From Pseudomonas laurentiana (GTDB lineage: Bacteria; Pseudomonadota; Gammaproteobacteria; Pseudomonadales; Pseudomonadaceae), in contig NZ_BMQU01000001.1 of assembly GCF_014648275.1 (NCBI RefSeq), forward strand, positions 1-64,000: a stretch of 64,000 nt of DNA, read 5' to 3'. The position numbers and the translations under genes were made by a program. The notes under the pieces are model-generated. The model saw only the letters and a list, made by a program, of their open reading frames with translations, had not been told where the DNA came from and did not search any database. Below, one piece after another: positions 27,221 to 36,086 of the stretch; within the stretch, counting starts at the first letter, position 1; every line of letters starts with the position of its first letter.

Positions 27221-28813
27221 TCATTTCACCTCCGGTGGGGTCACGAACGTGTGGTAGGGCGCAGGTGAAGGGATCGTCCACTCCAGGCCGTCCGCTCCGT
27301 CCCATGGTTTGGCCGGGGCCGGTTTGCCGCCCCGAATGCACTTGATGACGATGAACAGGAAGAAGATCTGCGTAGCGCCGAAGGTGAACGCACCAATCGA
27401 AGAGATCATGTTGAAGTCAGCGAACTGCAGGTTGTAGTCCGGAATCCGCCGGGGCATGCCGGCCAGGCCGACAAAGTGCATCGGGAAAAAAGCCATGTTC
27501 ATGCCAATGAACGAAAGCCAGAAATGCAGCTTGCCCAGCGTCTCGTCATACATGTGCCCGGTCCACTTCGGCAGCCAGTAGTAGGCCGAAGCGAAGATCC
27601 CGAAGATCGCCCCCGGCACCAGCACGTAGTGGAAATGCGCGACCACGAAGTAGGTGTCGTGGTACTGGAAGTCCGCCGGTGCGATGGCCAGCATCAACCC
27701 GGAAAAGCCACCAATGGTGAACAGAATCACAAAGGCCACGGCAAACAACATGGGCGTCTCAAAGGTCAACGAGCCCTGCCACATGGTGCTCACCCAGTTG
27801 AACACCTTCACCCCGGTCGGCACTGCGATCAACATGGTGGCGTACATGAAGAACAGTTCGCCGACCACCGGAATACCAACCACGAACATGTGGTGCGCCC
27901 AGACAATAAAGGACAGGAAGGCAATCGCACCGGTGGCGTAGACCATCGAGGTGTAGCCAAACAGCGGCTTGCGCGAGAAGGCCGGAATGATCGAACTGAC
28001 CGCGCCGAAAGCCGGCAGGATCATGATGTACACCTCAGGATGGCCGAAGAACCAGAACACGTGCTGGAACAGCACCGGGTCGCCACCGCCGGCAGCGCTG
28101 AAGAAGCTGGTACCAAAATGGATGTCCATCAGCATCATGGTCACCACCCCGGCCAGCACCGGCATCACGGCGATCAGCAAGAACGCGGTAATCAGCCAGG
28201 TCCAGACGAACAACGGCATTTTCATCAGGGTCATGCCGGGTGCGCGCAGGTTGAGGATGGTGGCAATGACGTTGATCGCCCCCATGATCGAGCTGATACC
28301 CATCAGGTGAATGGCGAAAATGAAGAAAGTCACGCTCTCTGGCGCATAGGTGGTCGACAGGGGCGCATAGAAGGTCCAGCCAAAGTTCGGCCCGCCGCCA
28401 GGCATGAACAGGGTCGAAACCAGCAACAGGAAGGCCGCAGGCAATAGCCAGAAGCTGAAGTTGTTCATCCGCGGCAGCGCCATGTCCGGCGCACCGATCA
28501 TCAGCGGAATCATCCAGTTGGCCAACCCAACGAAGGCCGGCATCACGGCACCGAAGACCATCACCAGGCCATGCATGGTGGTCATCTGGTTAAAGAACTC
28601 CGGCTGGACGATCTGCAGGCCCGGCTGGAACAGTTCGGCGCGAATCACCATGGCGAACGAGCCGCCCAACAGAAACGCGCAAAAGCTGAACCACAGGTAC
28701 ATCGTGCCAATGTCTTTGTGGTTGGTGGTCAGTACCCAGCGCATCAGGCCCTTGGCCGGGCCGTGGGCGTGGTCAGCGCCGGCATGACCGTGGTCGTCGA
28801 TCACTGCACTCAT
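27221..28813 (-). CDS. coxA: Cytochrome c oxidase subunit I
   Basis: A 530-residue, 12-helix catalytic subunit of an aa3-type heme-copper oxidase reducing O2 to water and pumping protons. The six metal-ligand histidines are recognisable: TTMHGLVMVFG (heme a), WFFGHPEVYI (CuB and the cross-linked Tyr), WAHHMFVVG (CuB pair) and FVVAHFHYVL (heme a3/a). The XGHPEVYI glutamate marks an A1-type oxidase. The start at MSAVIDDHGHAGADH has AGGAG six to eight bases upstream. It follows coxB by 70 bases. Confidence 0.97.
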   Translation of the reverse strand: MSAVIDDHGHAGADHAHGPAKGLMRWVLTTNHKDIGTMYLWFSFCAFLLGGSFAMVIRAELFQPGLQIVQPEFFNQMTTMHGLVMVFGAVMPAFVGLANWMIPLMIGAPDMALPRMNNFSFWLLPAAFLLLVSTLFMPGGGPNFGWTFYAPLSTTYAPESVTFFIFAIHLMGISSIMGAINVIATILNLRAPGMTLMKMPLFVWTWLITAFLLIAVMPVLAGVVTMMLMDIHFGTSFFSAAGGGDPVLFQHVFWFFGHPEVYIMILPAFGAVSSIIPAFSRKPLFGYTSMVYATGAIAFLSFIVWAHHMFVVGIPVVGELFFMYATMLIAVPTGVKVFNWVSTMWQGSLTFETPMLFAVAFVILFTIGGFSGLMLAIAPADFQYHDTYFVVAHFHYVLVPGAIFGIFASAYYWLPKWTGHMYDETLGKLHFWLSFIGMNMAFFPMHFVGLAGMPRRIPDYNLQFADFNMISSIGAFTFGATQIFFLFIVIKCIRGGKPAPAKPWDGADGLEWTIPSPAPYHTFVTPPEVK

Positions 28814-28883
28814 GTCCTGTCTCCTGCAATCCGCTGTACGTGTCTGGCCACCCGGCCAACGCGAGTTCCGACGAAGGGCCGGC

Positions 28884-30011
28884 TCACTGGCTTTCTGCCT
28901 GCTTGAGCGCCAGCACATCCTTTGGTGTGACCATGTCGCCCTTGTTGTTGCCCCAGGCGTTGCGCTCGTAGGTCACCACAGCAGCAATATCCACTTCCGA
29001 CAGTTGCTTGCCGAACGCCGCCATCGCCGTACCCGGCTTGCCGTGGAACACCAGGCTCAGGTGTCCTTCTTTAGGCCCGGTGGCGATTTTCGAGCCCTTG
29101 AGCGCCGGGAACATGGGCGGCAGGCCTTGCCCCTCGGCCTGGTGACAGGCTACGCAGGTGGTGTGGTAAACCTTGTCACCGCGTTCAACCAATTCCTGCA
29201 GCGTCCATTCCTTGCTGGTCAGTTCTTTGAGCTTGGCGCTCTCAGCCTTACGCTCGGCCAGCCAGGCATCGAAGTCCGGCTTGGACTTGACCTCGACCAC
29301 GATCGGCATGAAACCATGGTCCTTGCCACACAGTTCGGTGCATTGCCCCCGATAGATTCCGGGCTTTTTGACCCGGGTCCAGGCTTCATTGACGAAACCC
29401 GGAATCGCATCGCGCTTCACGGCGAAGGCCGGCATCCACCAGGAATGGATGACATCGGCTGCCGTCACCAGAAAGCGCACCTTGGCGTCGACCGGCAGCA
29501 CCAGCGGCTGATCCACTTCGAGCAGGTAATGCTCGTCCTTGGGTGATTTGTTATGGATTTGATCGGCGGGCGTGGCCAGGTTGCTGAAGAACTCGACATC
29601 CTGGCCCAGGTACTTGTAGTGCCACTTCCACTGATAGCCGGTAACCTGAACATCCAGGTCTGACTCACTGGCATCGTAGATATCGATCAGCGTTTTCGTG
29701 GCCCGAATGGCCATCGCCACGAGAATCAGAAAGGGCACCACGGTCCAGAGGATTTCTACCCAGGTATGCTCATGGAAGTGAGCGGGCTCCTGCCCGGTAG
29801 AGCGACGGTGAATGATCATCGACCAGAACATCGCGCCGAAGACCACCAGGCCGATGATCACGCAAATCCAGAAGATGGTCATGTGCAGGTCGAAGACCGC
29901 GTTGCTGACTTCAGTCGCCCCCGGCGCCATATTCACTGTCCAGGCGGCGTGTGCCTGACCGAATACCGACCACAACAGGAGGCCCATCCAGACATGTGGA
30001 TGTCGCATCAT
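28884..30011 (-). CDS. coxB: Cytochrome c oxidase subunit II with fused cytochrome c domain
   Basis: A 375-residue subunit: signal peptide, two helices, the CuA domain (GQCTELCGKDHGFMP, with WEILWTVVPF in helix II) and a C-terminal class I cytochrome c domain, heme site C286-V-A-C-H290. The fused heme makes this a caa3-like variant in which electrons enter through a tethered cytochrome. It is the first gene of the operon, with GGGG six bases before the ATG and a structured leader upstream. Confidence 0.96.
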   Translation of the reverse strand: MMRHPHVWMGLLLWSVFGQAHAAWTVNMAPGATEVSNAVFDLHMTIFWICVIIGLVVFGAMFWSMIIHRRSTGQEPAHFHEHTWVEILWTVVPFLILVAMAIRATKTLIDIYDASESDLDVQVTGYQWKWHYKYLGQDVEFFSNLATPADQIHNKSPKDEHYLLEVDQPLVLPVDAKVRFLVTAADVIHSWWMPAFAVKRDAIPGFVNEAWTRVKKPGIYRGQCTELCGKDHGFMPIVVEVKSKPDFDAWLAERKAESAKLKELTSKEWTLQELVERGDKVYHTTCVACHQAEGQGLPPMFPALKGSKIATGPKEGHLSLVFHGKPGTAMAAFGKQLSEVDIAAVVTYERNAWGNNKGDMVTPKDVLALKQAESQ

Positions 30012-30374
30012 TGCGGGTTCCCCTTATCGTTCTTGTTATCCCGGAGGCATGGACCTACGGCTAAGGGTACGGCGGCCAAGACTGCACACTTTGGGGCCGA
30101 GCCCCTGCTGCTGTGCAGTCGGGCCTCGTCAGCCAATCACTTTCAACCGGAGTATAGACAGCGACCCTGACCGCGCAATCGATCGGAAAAATTCAGCACA
30201 AAGGTCAAATGTTCGAGGTGATTTCCGCAACCAACGACCAATACCCGCGTGTTGGCACTTCAATATAACCTCCGACTATAAGTGCCCTCTGATTATGACA
30301 AATGCGTCTTAATCTCTCGCAGAACCGAGCTACCTTATGTCTTCCGTTTGTAATCCTTTGTCCCTGGAGTTGTC
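30012..30374. other. Divergent intergenic region between coxB and a conserved gene
   Basis: A 363-base gene-free stretch holding the promoter of the cox operon on the minus strand and that of the 215-residue gene on the plus strand. A striking nested hairpin at 30080-30120 is listed separately. I see no convincing sigma-70 or regulator consensus that I would assign. Confidence 0.6.
30080..30120 (-). promoter_or_regulatory. Nested hairpin in the coxB upstream region
   Basis: Outer arms GACTGCACA / TGTGCAGTC (9 bp) enclose inner arms GGGGC / GCCCC around CGA. It begins 69 bases upstream of the coxB start and no T-run follows on the minus strand, so it is not an ordinary terminator. It could be an mRNA leader structure or an operator. 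Confidence 0.55.
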
Positions 30375-31022
30375 ATGAACATCGCCGCATTGCGCGAGCA
30401 GATCACCCGTGCCCACCAACATGAGGCCGAAACCGGCCAGCTGAAACAGCAACTCGCACAACAACTGCCACACCTGCATCCTGCGATCCAACTGCCTGAG
30501 CAGGATGCTCAGGGTGTGCTGACCCGCTTCGTCAGTGCCTACATCGATCAAGTACCTGAAGTATTGGAAGCCGCCCACGACGTTGCCCGAGAAGCGGGCA
30601 TCGAGTCCCAGATCAAGCCGGTTTTGGCGATCGCCGAGGCGTATTTCGTCACGCCCCCAACAATCATGGATGGCCATGTCGGCCTCGACAGCCTGCTCGA
30701 TGAAGCCTACCTGGCCCATCGCCTGGTCGAGGAAGTGAACGACCTGTACATCAAGCATTTCCAGCAGCCGCTTATCCCACTGGATACCACGGTTGCCAAC
30801 CTGATCGCCCACCAGTTGATCGGCGAAAGCTTCGCCAATCAATTGGACGAGGTGGTACACCATTCAGTGGATAACCTGCTCAATGAGGAAAGCTTCGCAC
30901 TGGAATCGGTGGAAGCCTATCGAGAGAAGCTCAGCAGCCCGGATACCGGTGCAGCCTGGAAGCGCTGGCCGTGCCTGTCACGCCAATTGGGCGTGGGCCT
31001 GGACCTCGACCAATCGGCCTGA
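30375..31022 (+). CDS. Conserved protein of unknown function next to the cox operon
   Basis: A 215-residue predominantly helical soluble protein (start MNIAALREQITRAHQHEAE) without signal peptide, membrane segment or catalytic motif. It is acidic, with long amphipathic helices such as SYIDQVPEVLEAAHDVARE-like segments in its middle. The start has GGAG seven bases upstream. It is divergent from coxB, a position conserved in Pseudomonas (PA0104-like, from memory). No function can be assigned. Confidence 0.78.
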   Translation: MNIAALREQITRAHQHEAETGQLKQQLAQQLPHLHPAIQLPEQDAQGVLTRFVSAYIDQVPEVLEAAHDVAREAGIESQIKPVLAIAEAYFVTPPTIMDGHVGLDSLLDEAYLAHRLVEEVNDLYIKHFQQPLIPLDTTVANLIAHQLIGESFANQLDEVVHHSVDNLLNEESFALESVEAYREKLSSPDTGAAWKRWPCLSRQLGVGLDLDQSA

Positions 31023-31029
31023 AGGTATT

Positions 31030-31060
31030 CCCGGGAAGCCGGCCTTGCCGGCAACTCGGG
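31030..31060 (+). terminator. Hairpin after the 215-residue gene
   Basis: CCCG...GCCGGC-CTT-GCCGGC...CGGG: a strong inner stem with a weaker outer extension, 8 bases after the stop and between convergent genes. No T-run, so termination may be partial; it may be REP-like. Confidence 0.45.
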
Positions 31061-31096
31061 TACCTGTGGGGTTCAAGCCGGTCAGGCAGCGTTTGA

Positions 31097-31816
31097 CTAG
31101 AAGCGCCCCTTGGGAGTCGCGCAGGGAATAGGTTGCCCGACGCTCAACGGCAGGAACGCATCGCGCTCAGCATCGTAAGCGCTGATTTCGCTGGTCTCGA
31201 TATTGTAGATCCAGCCATGGATGAACAACTGACCAGCCGCCATGCGCGAGGCCACCGAAGGATGCGTGCGCAAATGCTGCAATTGCGCAATCACGTTTTC
31301 CTTGGTCAGCACCTGCATGCTTTCATGCTCATTACTGCAATGGCAGTTGTCCTCGACAACGGTCCTGGCAACCTCTGCATGGCGCAACCAGGCCTTTACT
31401 GTCGGCATTTTCTCAAGACTTTGAGGGTTCAACACCGCACGCATGGCACCACAATCGGAGTGGCCGCAAACGATGATGTGGTGCACACCAAGCGCCATGA
31501 CAGCGTATTCGATCGCGGTGGAAACACCGCCGTTCATTTGCCCGTAGGGCGGCACCACGTTACCGACATTACGGGTTACGAACAGGTCGCCAGGCGAGCT
31601 CTGAGTGATCAGTTCAGGGACAATTCGCGAGTCCGCACAGGTGATGAACATCGCTCGGGGTGTCTGCGCGGTAGCGAGCTTCTTGAACAGCTCTTCCTGT
31701 TGTGGGAAGACTTCATGATGAAAACGCAGAAAGCCGTCGACGATGTGCTTGAGCGCCGCATCGGCGTCATTGGCATCAACCACCGGGCCGGACGGAGAGG
31801 GTTCCTTGTCTTGCAT
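31097..31816 (-). CDS. Beta-class carbonic anhydrase
   Basis: A 239-residue zinc enzyme interconverting CO2 and bicarbonate. Ligands are C60 (MFITCADSR, with the D62/R64 dyad), H119 and C122 (VCGHSDCGA). It has an extended N-terminus of about 20 polar residues, no signal peptide, so it is cytoplasmic. The length fits the main Pseudomonas beta enzyme. It stands alone, convergent with the gene upstream. Confidence 0.93.
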   Translation of the reverse strand: MQDKEPSPSGPVVDANDADAALKHIVDGFLRFHHEVFPQQEELFKKLATAQTPRAMFITCADSRIVPELITQSSPGDLFVTRNVGNVVPPYGQMNGGVSTAIEYAVMALGVHHIIVCGHSDCGAMRAVLNPQSLEKMPTVKAWLRHAEVARTVVEDNCHCSNEHESMQVLTKENVIAQLQHLRTHPSVASRMAAGQLFIHGWIYNIETSEISAYDAERDAFLPLSVGQPIPCATPKGRF

Positions 31817-31932
31817 GATTTATCCTCTTTGACGGTTTGAACGTTAATTCCATATTAACGGGATATTGATTCAGGCAAAGCGTGACTATTAGATGACGTC
31901 ACTGACACACCCATCACACCTGCACGCGTCAT

Positions 31933-32991
31933 TCACAGCAAAGACAATTGCCCCCCAGGCGGGCAAAACGCGCTGCAATCCAGGCCCAGTCCTTCGCGGT
32001 GGTTCAGCCCAAGGCCGCGAATTGCCTTGTTGAAGCGCTGTGCCAACAGTTCAGCAAACACCCCCTCACCGCGCATCCGCGCACCGAACCGGCTGTCGTA
32101 CAAATCACCACCTCGGCTCTGACGAATCAGGCTGAGTACATGTGCAGCCCGTTGCGGGTAGTGGTCGTGCAGCCACTGCTCGAACAGCGGCGCGACCTCC
32201 AAGGGCAAACGCAACAACATGTACGCGGCGCTCAAAGCCCCTGCACCCTTGGCCGCTTCCAGCAGGTGTTCAAGCTCGCTGTCATTGATCATCGGAATCA
32301 TTGGCGAGCACAGCACGCCGACCGGAATACCCGCCTCGCGCATGACTCGAATGGCCCGCAAACGTGCCTTCGGAGCCGCTGCACGGGGCTCCAGGACACG
32401 CTTTAGCTCATCATCCAGTGTGGTAAGGCTGATCATCACCCTCACCAATCGCTGCTTCGCCAGTTCGGCCAACAGGTCCAGGTCGCGCAGGATCAACGAA
32501 CCCTTGGTAACGATCGTGACTGGGTGGCGATAGCGCAACAGTACTTCCAGCAGGCGGCGGGTCAGTTTCTGCTCACGCTCGATCGGTTGATAAGGGTCGG
32601 TATTGGAACCCAGGTTGATCGGCGCACAGACGTAACCCGGCTTGGAGAGTTGCTGTTCCAGCACCGCTGCAGCATTGGTCTTGGCGATCAGCTTGGTCTC
32701 GAAGTCCAGCCCGGGGGACAGGTCCCAATACGCATGACTGGGCCGTGCATAGCAGTAGATGCAACCATGCTCACAGCCCCGGTAGGGATTGATGGAGCGG
32801 TCGAAGGGCAGGTCTGGCGAACGGTTGCGGGTGATGATGGTCTTCGCCGTCTCGATGCGAACTTCAGTGCCCTGCGTGAGCGGGACTTCCTGATACCAGC
32901 CGTCGTCCTCACGCACCGAGCGGTTCGGCGCGAAGCGGTTGTGTGGATTGCTCGCAGTACCGCGGCCGCGCACGGGTGGTGGAGTGGACAT
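31933..32991 (-). CDS. SplB-like radical SAM protein, SOS-regulated
   Basis: A 352-residue radical SAM protein with the [4Fe-4S] site C-E-H-G-C-I-Y-C in the order CX3CX2C (YRGCEHGCIYCYAR), like the PA0069/SplB-like family. That family resembles spore photoproduct lyase but its substrate is unknown. The ATG at 32991 (MSTPPPVRGRG) is chosen: the alternative upstream TTG reading would run through the LexA site. A near-consensus LexA box overlaps its promoter, and I recall PA0069 as a LexA regulon member in P. aeruginosa, pointing to a DNA-damage role. Confidence 0.9.
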   Translation of the reverse strand: MSTPPPVRGRGTASNPHNRFAPNRSVREDDGWYQEVPLTQGTEVRIETAKTIITRNRSPDLPFDRSINPYRGCEHGCIYCYARPSHAYWDLSPGLDFETKLIAKTNAAAVLEQQLSKPGYVCAPINLGSNTDPYQPIEREQKLTRRLLEVLLRYRHPVTIVTKGSLILRDLDLLAELAKQRLVRVMISLTTLDDELKRVLEPRAAAPKARLRAIRVMREAGIPVGVLCSPMIPMINDSELEHLLEAAKGAGALSAAYMLLRLPLEVAPLFEQWLHDHYPQRAAHVLSLIRQSRGGDLYDSRFGARMRGEGVFAELLAQRFNKAIRGLGLNHREGLGLDCSAFCPPGGQLSLL

Positions 32992-32997
32992 GAAAAC

Positions 32998-33033
32998 GCC
33001 CCATATACTGTTTTTATATACAGTATATGGGGC
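32998..33033 (-). promoter_or_regulatory. LexA (SOS) box inside a 36-bp palindrome, with overlapping promoter
   Basis: The core CTG-TTTTTATATA-CAG (33008-33023) matches CTG-N10-CAG. The palindrome extends to 13-bp arms (GCCCCATATACTG and its complement). On the minus strand a -35 (TTGGTT) and -10 (TATAAA) with an 18-base spacer would have LexA cover the -10 box, and transcription would begin about 15 bases before the ATG. Confidence 0.85.
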
Positions 33034-33080
33034 GATAACCAATTACCAGAACCGTCTGGCGCCCGGTACTACCGGCCGGA

Positions 33081-33362
33081 TTACTCGGCTGGTTTCTTCA
33101 GCTTCGGGTTCGGAAAGAACTGAACCGTCTGCACCGCAGGCCTGGCCGGCTTGAGCTCGACATGATTGACCCGCGTGCCGAGTTCCTTAGGTACCGACAA
33201 GCCCTGCTCATTGAGGGTATCGGTGAAACCACAGGCTACGCATTCACGGTGTGGCACGCTGTCTTCGCTCCACATCATCAACTTGTCCGGCTCACTGCAT
33301 GCCGGGCAAACAGCACCGGCGATAAAGCGTCGTTTCGTTACATTCACAGGCGCTTCGCTCAT
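33081..33362 (-). CDS. YheV-family putative metal-binding protein
   Basis: A 93-residue protein with a zinc-ribbon-like half: AVCPACSEPDKLMMW and RECVACGFTD supply two CXXC pairs. The rest is short and lacks a catalytic site. This is the YheV/DUF2387 family, whose function is unknown. Its start overlaps the prlC stop (ATGA), so it is coupled to prlC, as in enterobacteria (prlC-yheV order). Confidence 0.88.
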   Translation of the reverse strand: MSEAPVNVTKRRFIAGAVCPACSEPDKLMMWSEDSVPHRECVACGFTDTLNEQGLSVPKELGTRVNHVELKPARPAVQTVQFFPNPKLKKPAE

Positions 33363-35410
33363 GCCGCCACATCCTCACTCAGACCACTGTGACGCAAGAG
33401 TGCATCGATTGACGGTTCACGGCCACGGAAGTCGACGAACAGCAGCATCGGCTCCTGCGAACCACCGCGCGCCAGCACCGCCTCGCGGAAGGCGCGGCCA
33501 GTTTCGGCGTTCAGTACGCCTTCTTCCTCAAAACGCGAAAACGCGTCTGCCGACAGCACTTCTGCCCATTTGTAGCTGTAGTAACCCGCGGCATAGCCGC
33601 CAGCAAAGATGTGCGCAAAGCTGTTGGGGAAACGGTTATACGCTGGAGGACGCATGACCGACACTTCCTCACGGATGCTCTCAAGCACCTCCAGCACGCT
33701 GCGACCATCGCCATGGTGAGCATGCAGTTCAAAGTCGAACAGCGAGAACTCCAGTTGGCGCAGCATCATCAAACCGGACTGGAAGTTTTTCGCCGCCAGC
33801 ATTTTTTCCAGCAGGTCCTTGGGCAGTGCTTCGCCAGTTTCATAATGCGCGGAAATCAGCGCCAGACCTTCAGGCTCCCAGCACCAGTTTTCCATGAATT
33901 GGCTCGGCAACTCGACAGCATCCCACGCCACGCCATTGATACCGGAAACACCTGCATGCTCGATTCGCGTCAGCAAGTGGTGCAGGCCGTGGCCGAACTC
34001 GTGGAACAGCGTGGTAACTTCATCGTGAGTCAGCAACGCTGGCTTGCCGGGCGCTGCCGGTGTGAAGTTACACACCAGGTTGGCTACCGGGTTCTGCAGG
34101 TCGCCAGTTGCTGTGCGCCGACGATCGCGAGCGCCGTCCATCCAGGCACCACCGCGCTTGTTGGCGCGTGCATACAGGTCGAAGAAGAAGCGCCCAACAT
34201 GCTGGCCATGCTCCTTGATTTCGAAAAGACGTACGTCCGGGTGCCAGCTGTCGAAACCTTTGAGCTCGGTAATTTCGATGCCGTACAAACGCTGAACGAT
34301 TGCAAACAATCCCGTCAGCACCTTATCGATCGGGAAGTAGGCGCGCAGGGTTTCCTGGGAAACGCTATAGCGCTGCTCTCGCAGCTTCTCGCCGAAGTAA
34401 CCACTGTCCCAGCTCTGCAGATCGGCACAGCCTTGCTCAGCAGCGTAGGCCTTGAGCTGAGCCAGGTCCTGAGCTGCGAACGGCTTGCTGCGTTTGGCCA
34501 GATCACGCAAGAAACTCAATACCTGATCGCTGGACTCGGCCATCTTGGTCGCCAGGCTCAACTCGGCGAAGTTGGCAAAACCAAGCAGCCCGGCCAGTTC
34601 CTGACGCAGGTCGAGGATTTCGCTCATCACCGGGCCATTGTCGAACTGGCCGGCATTGGGGCCTTGGTCGGACGCACGCGTGCAGTACGCGGCATAGACT
34701 TCTTCACGCAGGGCTCGGTCCTGGGCGTAGGTCATCACGGCGTAATAGCTTGGGAATTCCAGGCTGATCAGCCAGCCTTCGAGGCCCTTGGCCTGGGCAG
34801 CTGCAGCCATTTGCGCCTTGGCCGAATCGGTCAGGCCAGCCAGAGCCGCGTCGTCAGTGACATGCTTGGTCCAGGCTTGAGTAGCGTCCAGCAGTTGGTT
34901 GGAGAACCGGCTGCCCAGTTCCGACAACTTGCTCTGGACCTCGGCATAACGCTTCTGTTTGTCCGCAGGCAGGTCGATACCCGACAGACGGAAGTCACGC
35001 AGGGCATGTTCGATGATGGTTTTCTGCGCAACATCGAAGTGTGCCGCAGCCGGGCTGGCGGCCAGAGCCTCATAGGCCTGGAACAGTTCGCGGTTCTGCC
35101 CAAGCTCGGTGGCGTAGGCGCTAAGTGCGGGCAAGCAAGACTCATAGGCCTCGCGCAACTCAGCACTGTTGCACACTGCGTTGAGGTGGCTGACCGGGCT
35201 CCAGGCAGCGCCCAGACGGTCATTGAGTTCATCCATGGCCAAGACCAGGCCTTCCCAGGTGGGATTATCACGCTGGGATTTCAGAATAGCGGCGATAGCA
35301 CTACGGTTGTCGGCCAGGATCTGTTCAATCGCCGGCAGCACATGCTCGGCACGGATCGCCGAGAAGGGCGGCAGGTCGTAGGACTGCAGAAGCGGGTTGT
35401 TCGCACTCAC
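33359..35410 (-). CDS. prlC: Oligopeptidase A
   Basis: A 683-residue cytosolic M3 metallopeptidase that degrades oligopeptides, including cleaved signal peptides. The active site is TLFHEFGHGLHH (HEXXH) with a following conserved glutamate. The start is a GTG (SANNPLLQSYDLPPF follows), with AGGTG seven bases before it, giving the usual length. It forms an operon with the yheV-like gene downstream. Confidence 0.95.
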   Translation of the reverse strand: MSANNPLLQSYDLPPFSAIRAEHVLPAIEQILADNRSAIAAILKSQRDNPTWEGLVLAMDELNDRLGAAWSPVSHLNAVCNSAELREAYESCLPALSAYATELGQNRELFQAYEALAASPAAAHFDVAQKTIIEHALRDFRLSGIDLPADKQKRYAEVQSKLSELGSRFSNQLLDATQAWTKHVTDDAALAGLTDSAKAQMAAAAQAKGLEGWLISLEFPSYYAVMTYAQDRALREEVYAAYCTRASDQGPNAGQFDNGPVMSEILDLRQELAGLLGFANFAELSLATKMAESSDQVLSFLRDLAKRSKPFAAQDLAQLKAYAAEQGCADLQSWDSGYFGEKLREQRYSVSQETLRAYFPIDKVLTGLFAIVQRLYGIEITELKGFDSWHPDVRLFEIKEHGQHVGRFFFDLYARANKRGGAWMDGARDRRRTATGDLQNPVANLVCNFTPAAPGKPALLTHDEVTTLFHEFGHGLHHLLTRIEHAGVSGINGVAWDAVELPSQFMENWCWEPEGLALISAHYETGEALPKDLLEKMLAAKNFQSGLMMLRQLEFSLFDFELHAHHGDGRSVLEVLESIREEVSVMRPPAYNRFPNSFAHIFAGGYAAGYYSYKWAEVLSADAFSRFEEEGVLNAETGRAFREAVLARGGSQEPMLLFVDFRGREPSIDALLRHSGLSEDVAA

Positions 35411-35509
35411 GGTTAAACACCTTGGCAGAAGAAACACAGGCCCATCTTAATTACAATCAGCGCTCCCCGCAGCTATCCAAAGTTATACATTCCATACAAG
35501 GAAACGATC

Positions 35510-36058
35510 ATGGCCATTCGCAGTTTCCAGAACCACACGCCACGCTTGGGCGAACGGGCCTTTGTCGACCGCTCGGCGGTCGTGCTGGGTGATGTCGAGA
35601 TCGGCGACGACAGCTCTGTCTGGCCACTGACCGTCATTCGTGGCGACATGCACCGCATCCGCATCGGGGCACGCACCAGTGTGCAGGATGCCAGCGTGTT
35701 GCATATCACCCACGCCGGCCCCTTCAACCCGGACGGGTTCCCGCTGCTGATCGGTGACGATGTGACCATCGGGCACAAAGTCATGCTGCATGGCTGCACG
35801 CTCGGCAACCGGATCCTGGTGGGCATGGGCAGCACAATCATGGATGGCGCGGTCGTCGAGGACGAGGTCATCATCGGGGCGGGTAGCCTGGTGCCTCCTG
35901 GCAAGCGCCTGGAAAGCGGCTTCCTCTACGTCGGCAGCCCGGTCAAGCAGGCACGCCCGCTGACCGACAAGGAGCGCGCCTTCTTCCCTTACAGCGCCGC
36001 CAACTACGTCAAGCTCAAGGACCAGCACCTGGCTGAAGGCTACGATCGCCCGGAATGA
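35510..36058 (+). CDS. Gamma-class carbonic anhydrase family protein (YrdA-like)
   Basis: A 182-residue left-handed beta-helix protein made of hexapeptide repeats, with zinc-binding histidines in the repeats (VLHITHAG, IGHKVMLHGC). Members may have carbonic anhydrase activity, but many homologues are inactive. The start ATG follows AAGGAAACG. It is divergent from prlC and is followed 28 bases later by the HAD gene, with which it is likely co-transcribed. Confidence 0.9.
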   Translation: MAIRSFQNHTPRLGERAFVDRSAVVLGDVEIGDDSSVWPLTVIRGDMHRIRIGARTSVQDASVLHITHAGPFNPDGFPLLIGDDVTIGHKVMLHGCTLGNRILVGMGSTIMDGAVVEDEVIIGAGSLVPPGKRLESGFLYVGSPVKQARPLTDKERAFFPYSAANYVKLKDQHLAEGYDRPE

Positions 36059-36060
36059 CG

Positions 36061-36069
36061 TTATCCACA
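36061..36069 (+). promoter_or_regulatory. DnaA box TTATCCACA
   Basis: A perfect consensus DnaA-binding 9-mer between the gamma carbonic anhydrase and HAD genes. See the finding on DnaA-box distribution. Confidence 0.6.
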
Positions 36070-36086
36070 GCCCATTAGAGATTGCC

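Noticed and set aside
30012-30374. tRNA or other stable RNA in the coxB upstream gap
   Set aside because: No cloverleaf, CCA end or known RNA core could be recognised; only the nested hairpin stands out.
33034-33042. Start of the radical SAM gene at an upstream TTG
   Set aside because: It would place the whole LexA box and the promoter inside the coding region and adds 17 residues with no likeness.
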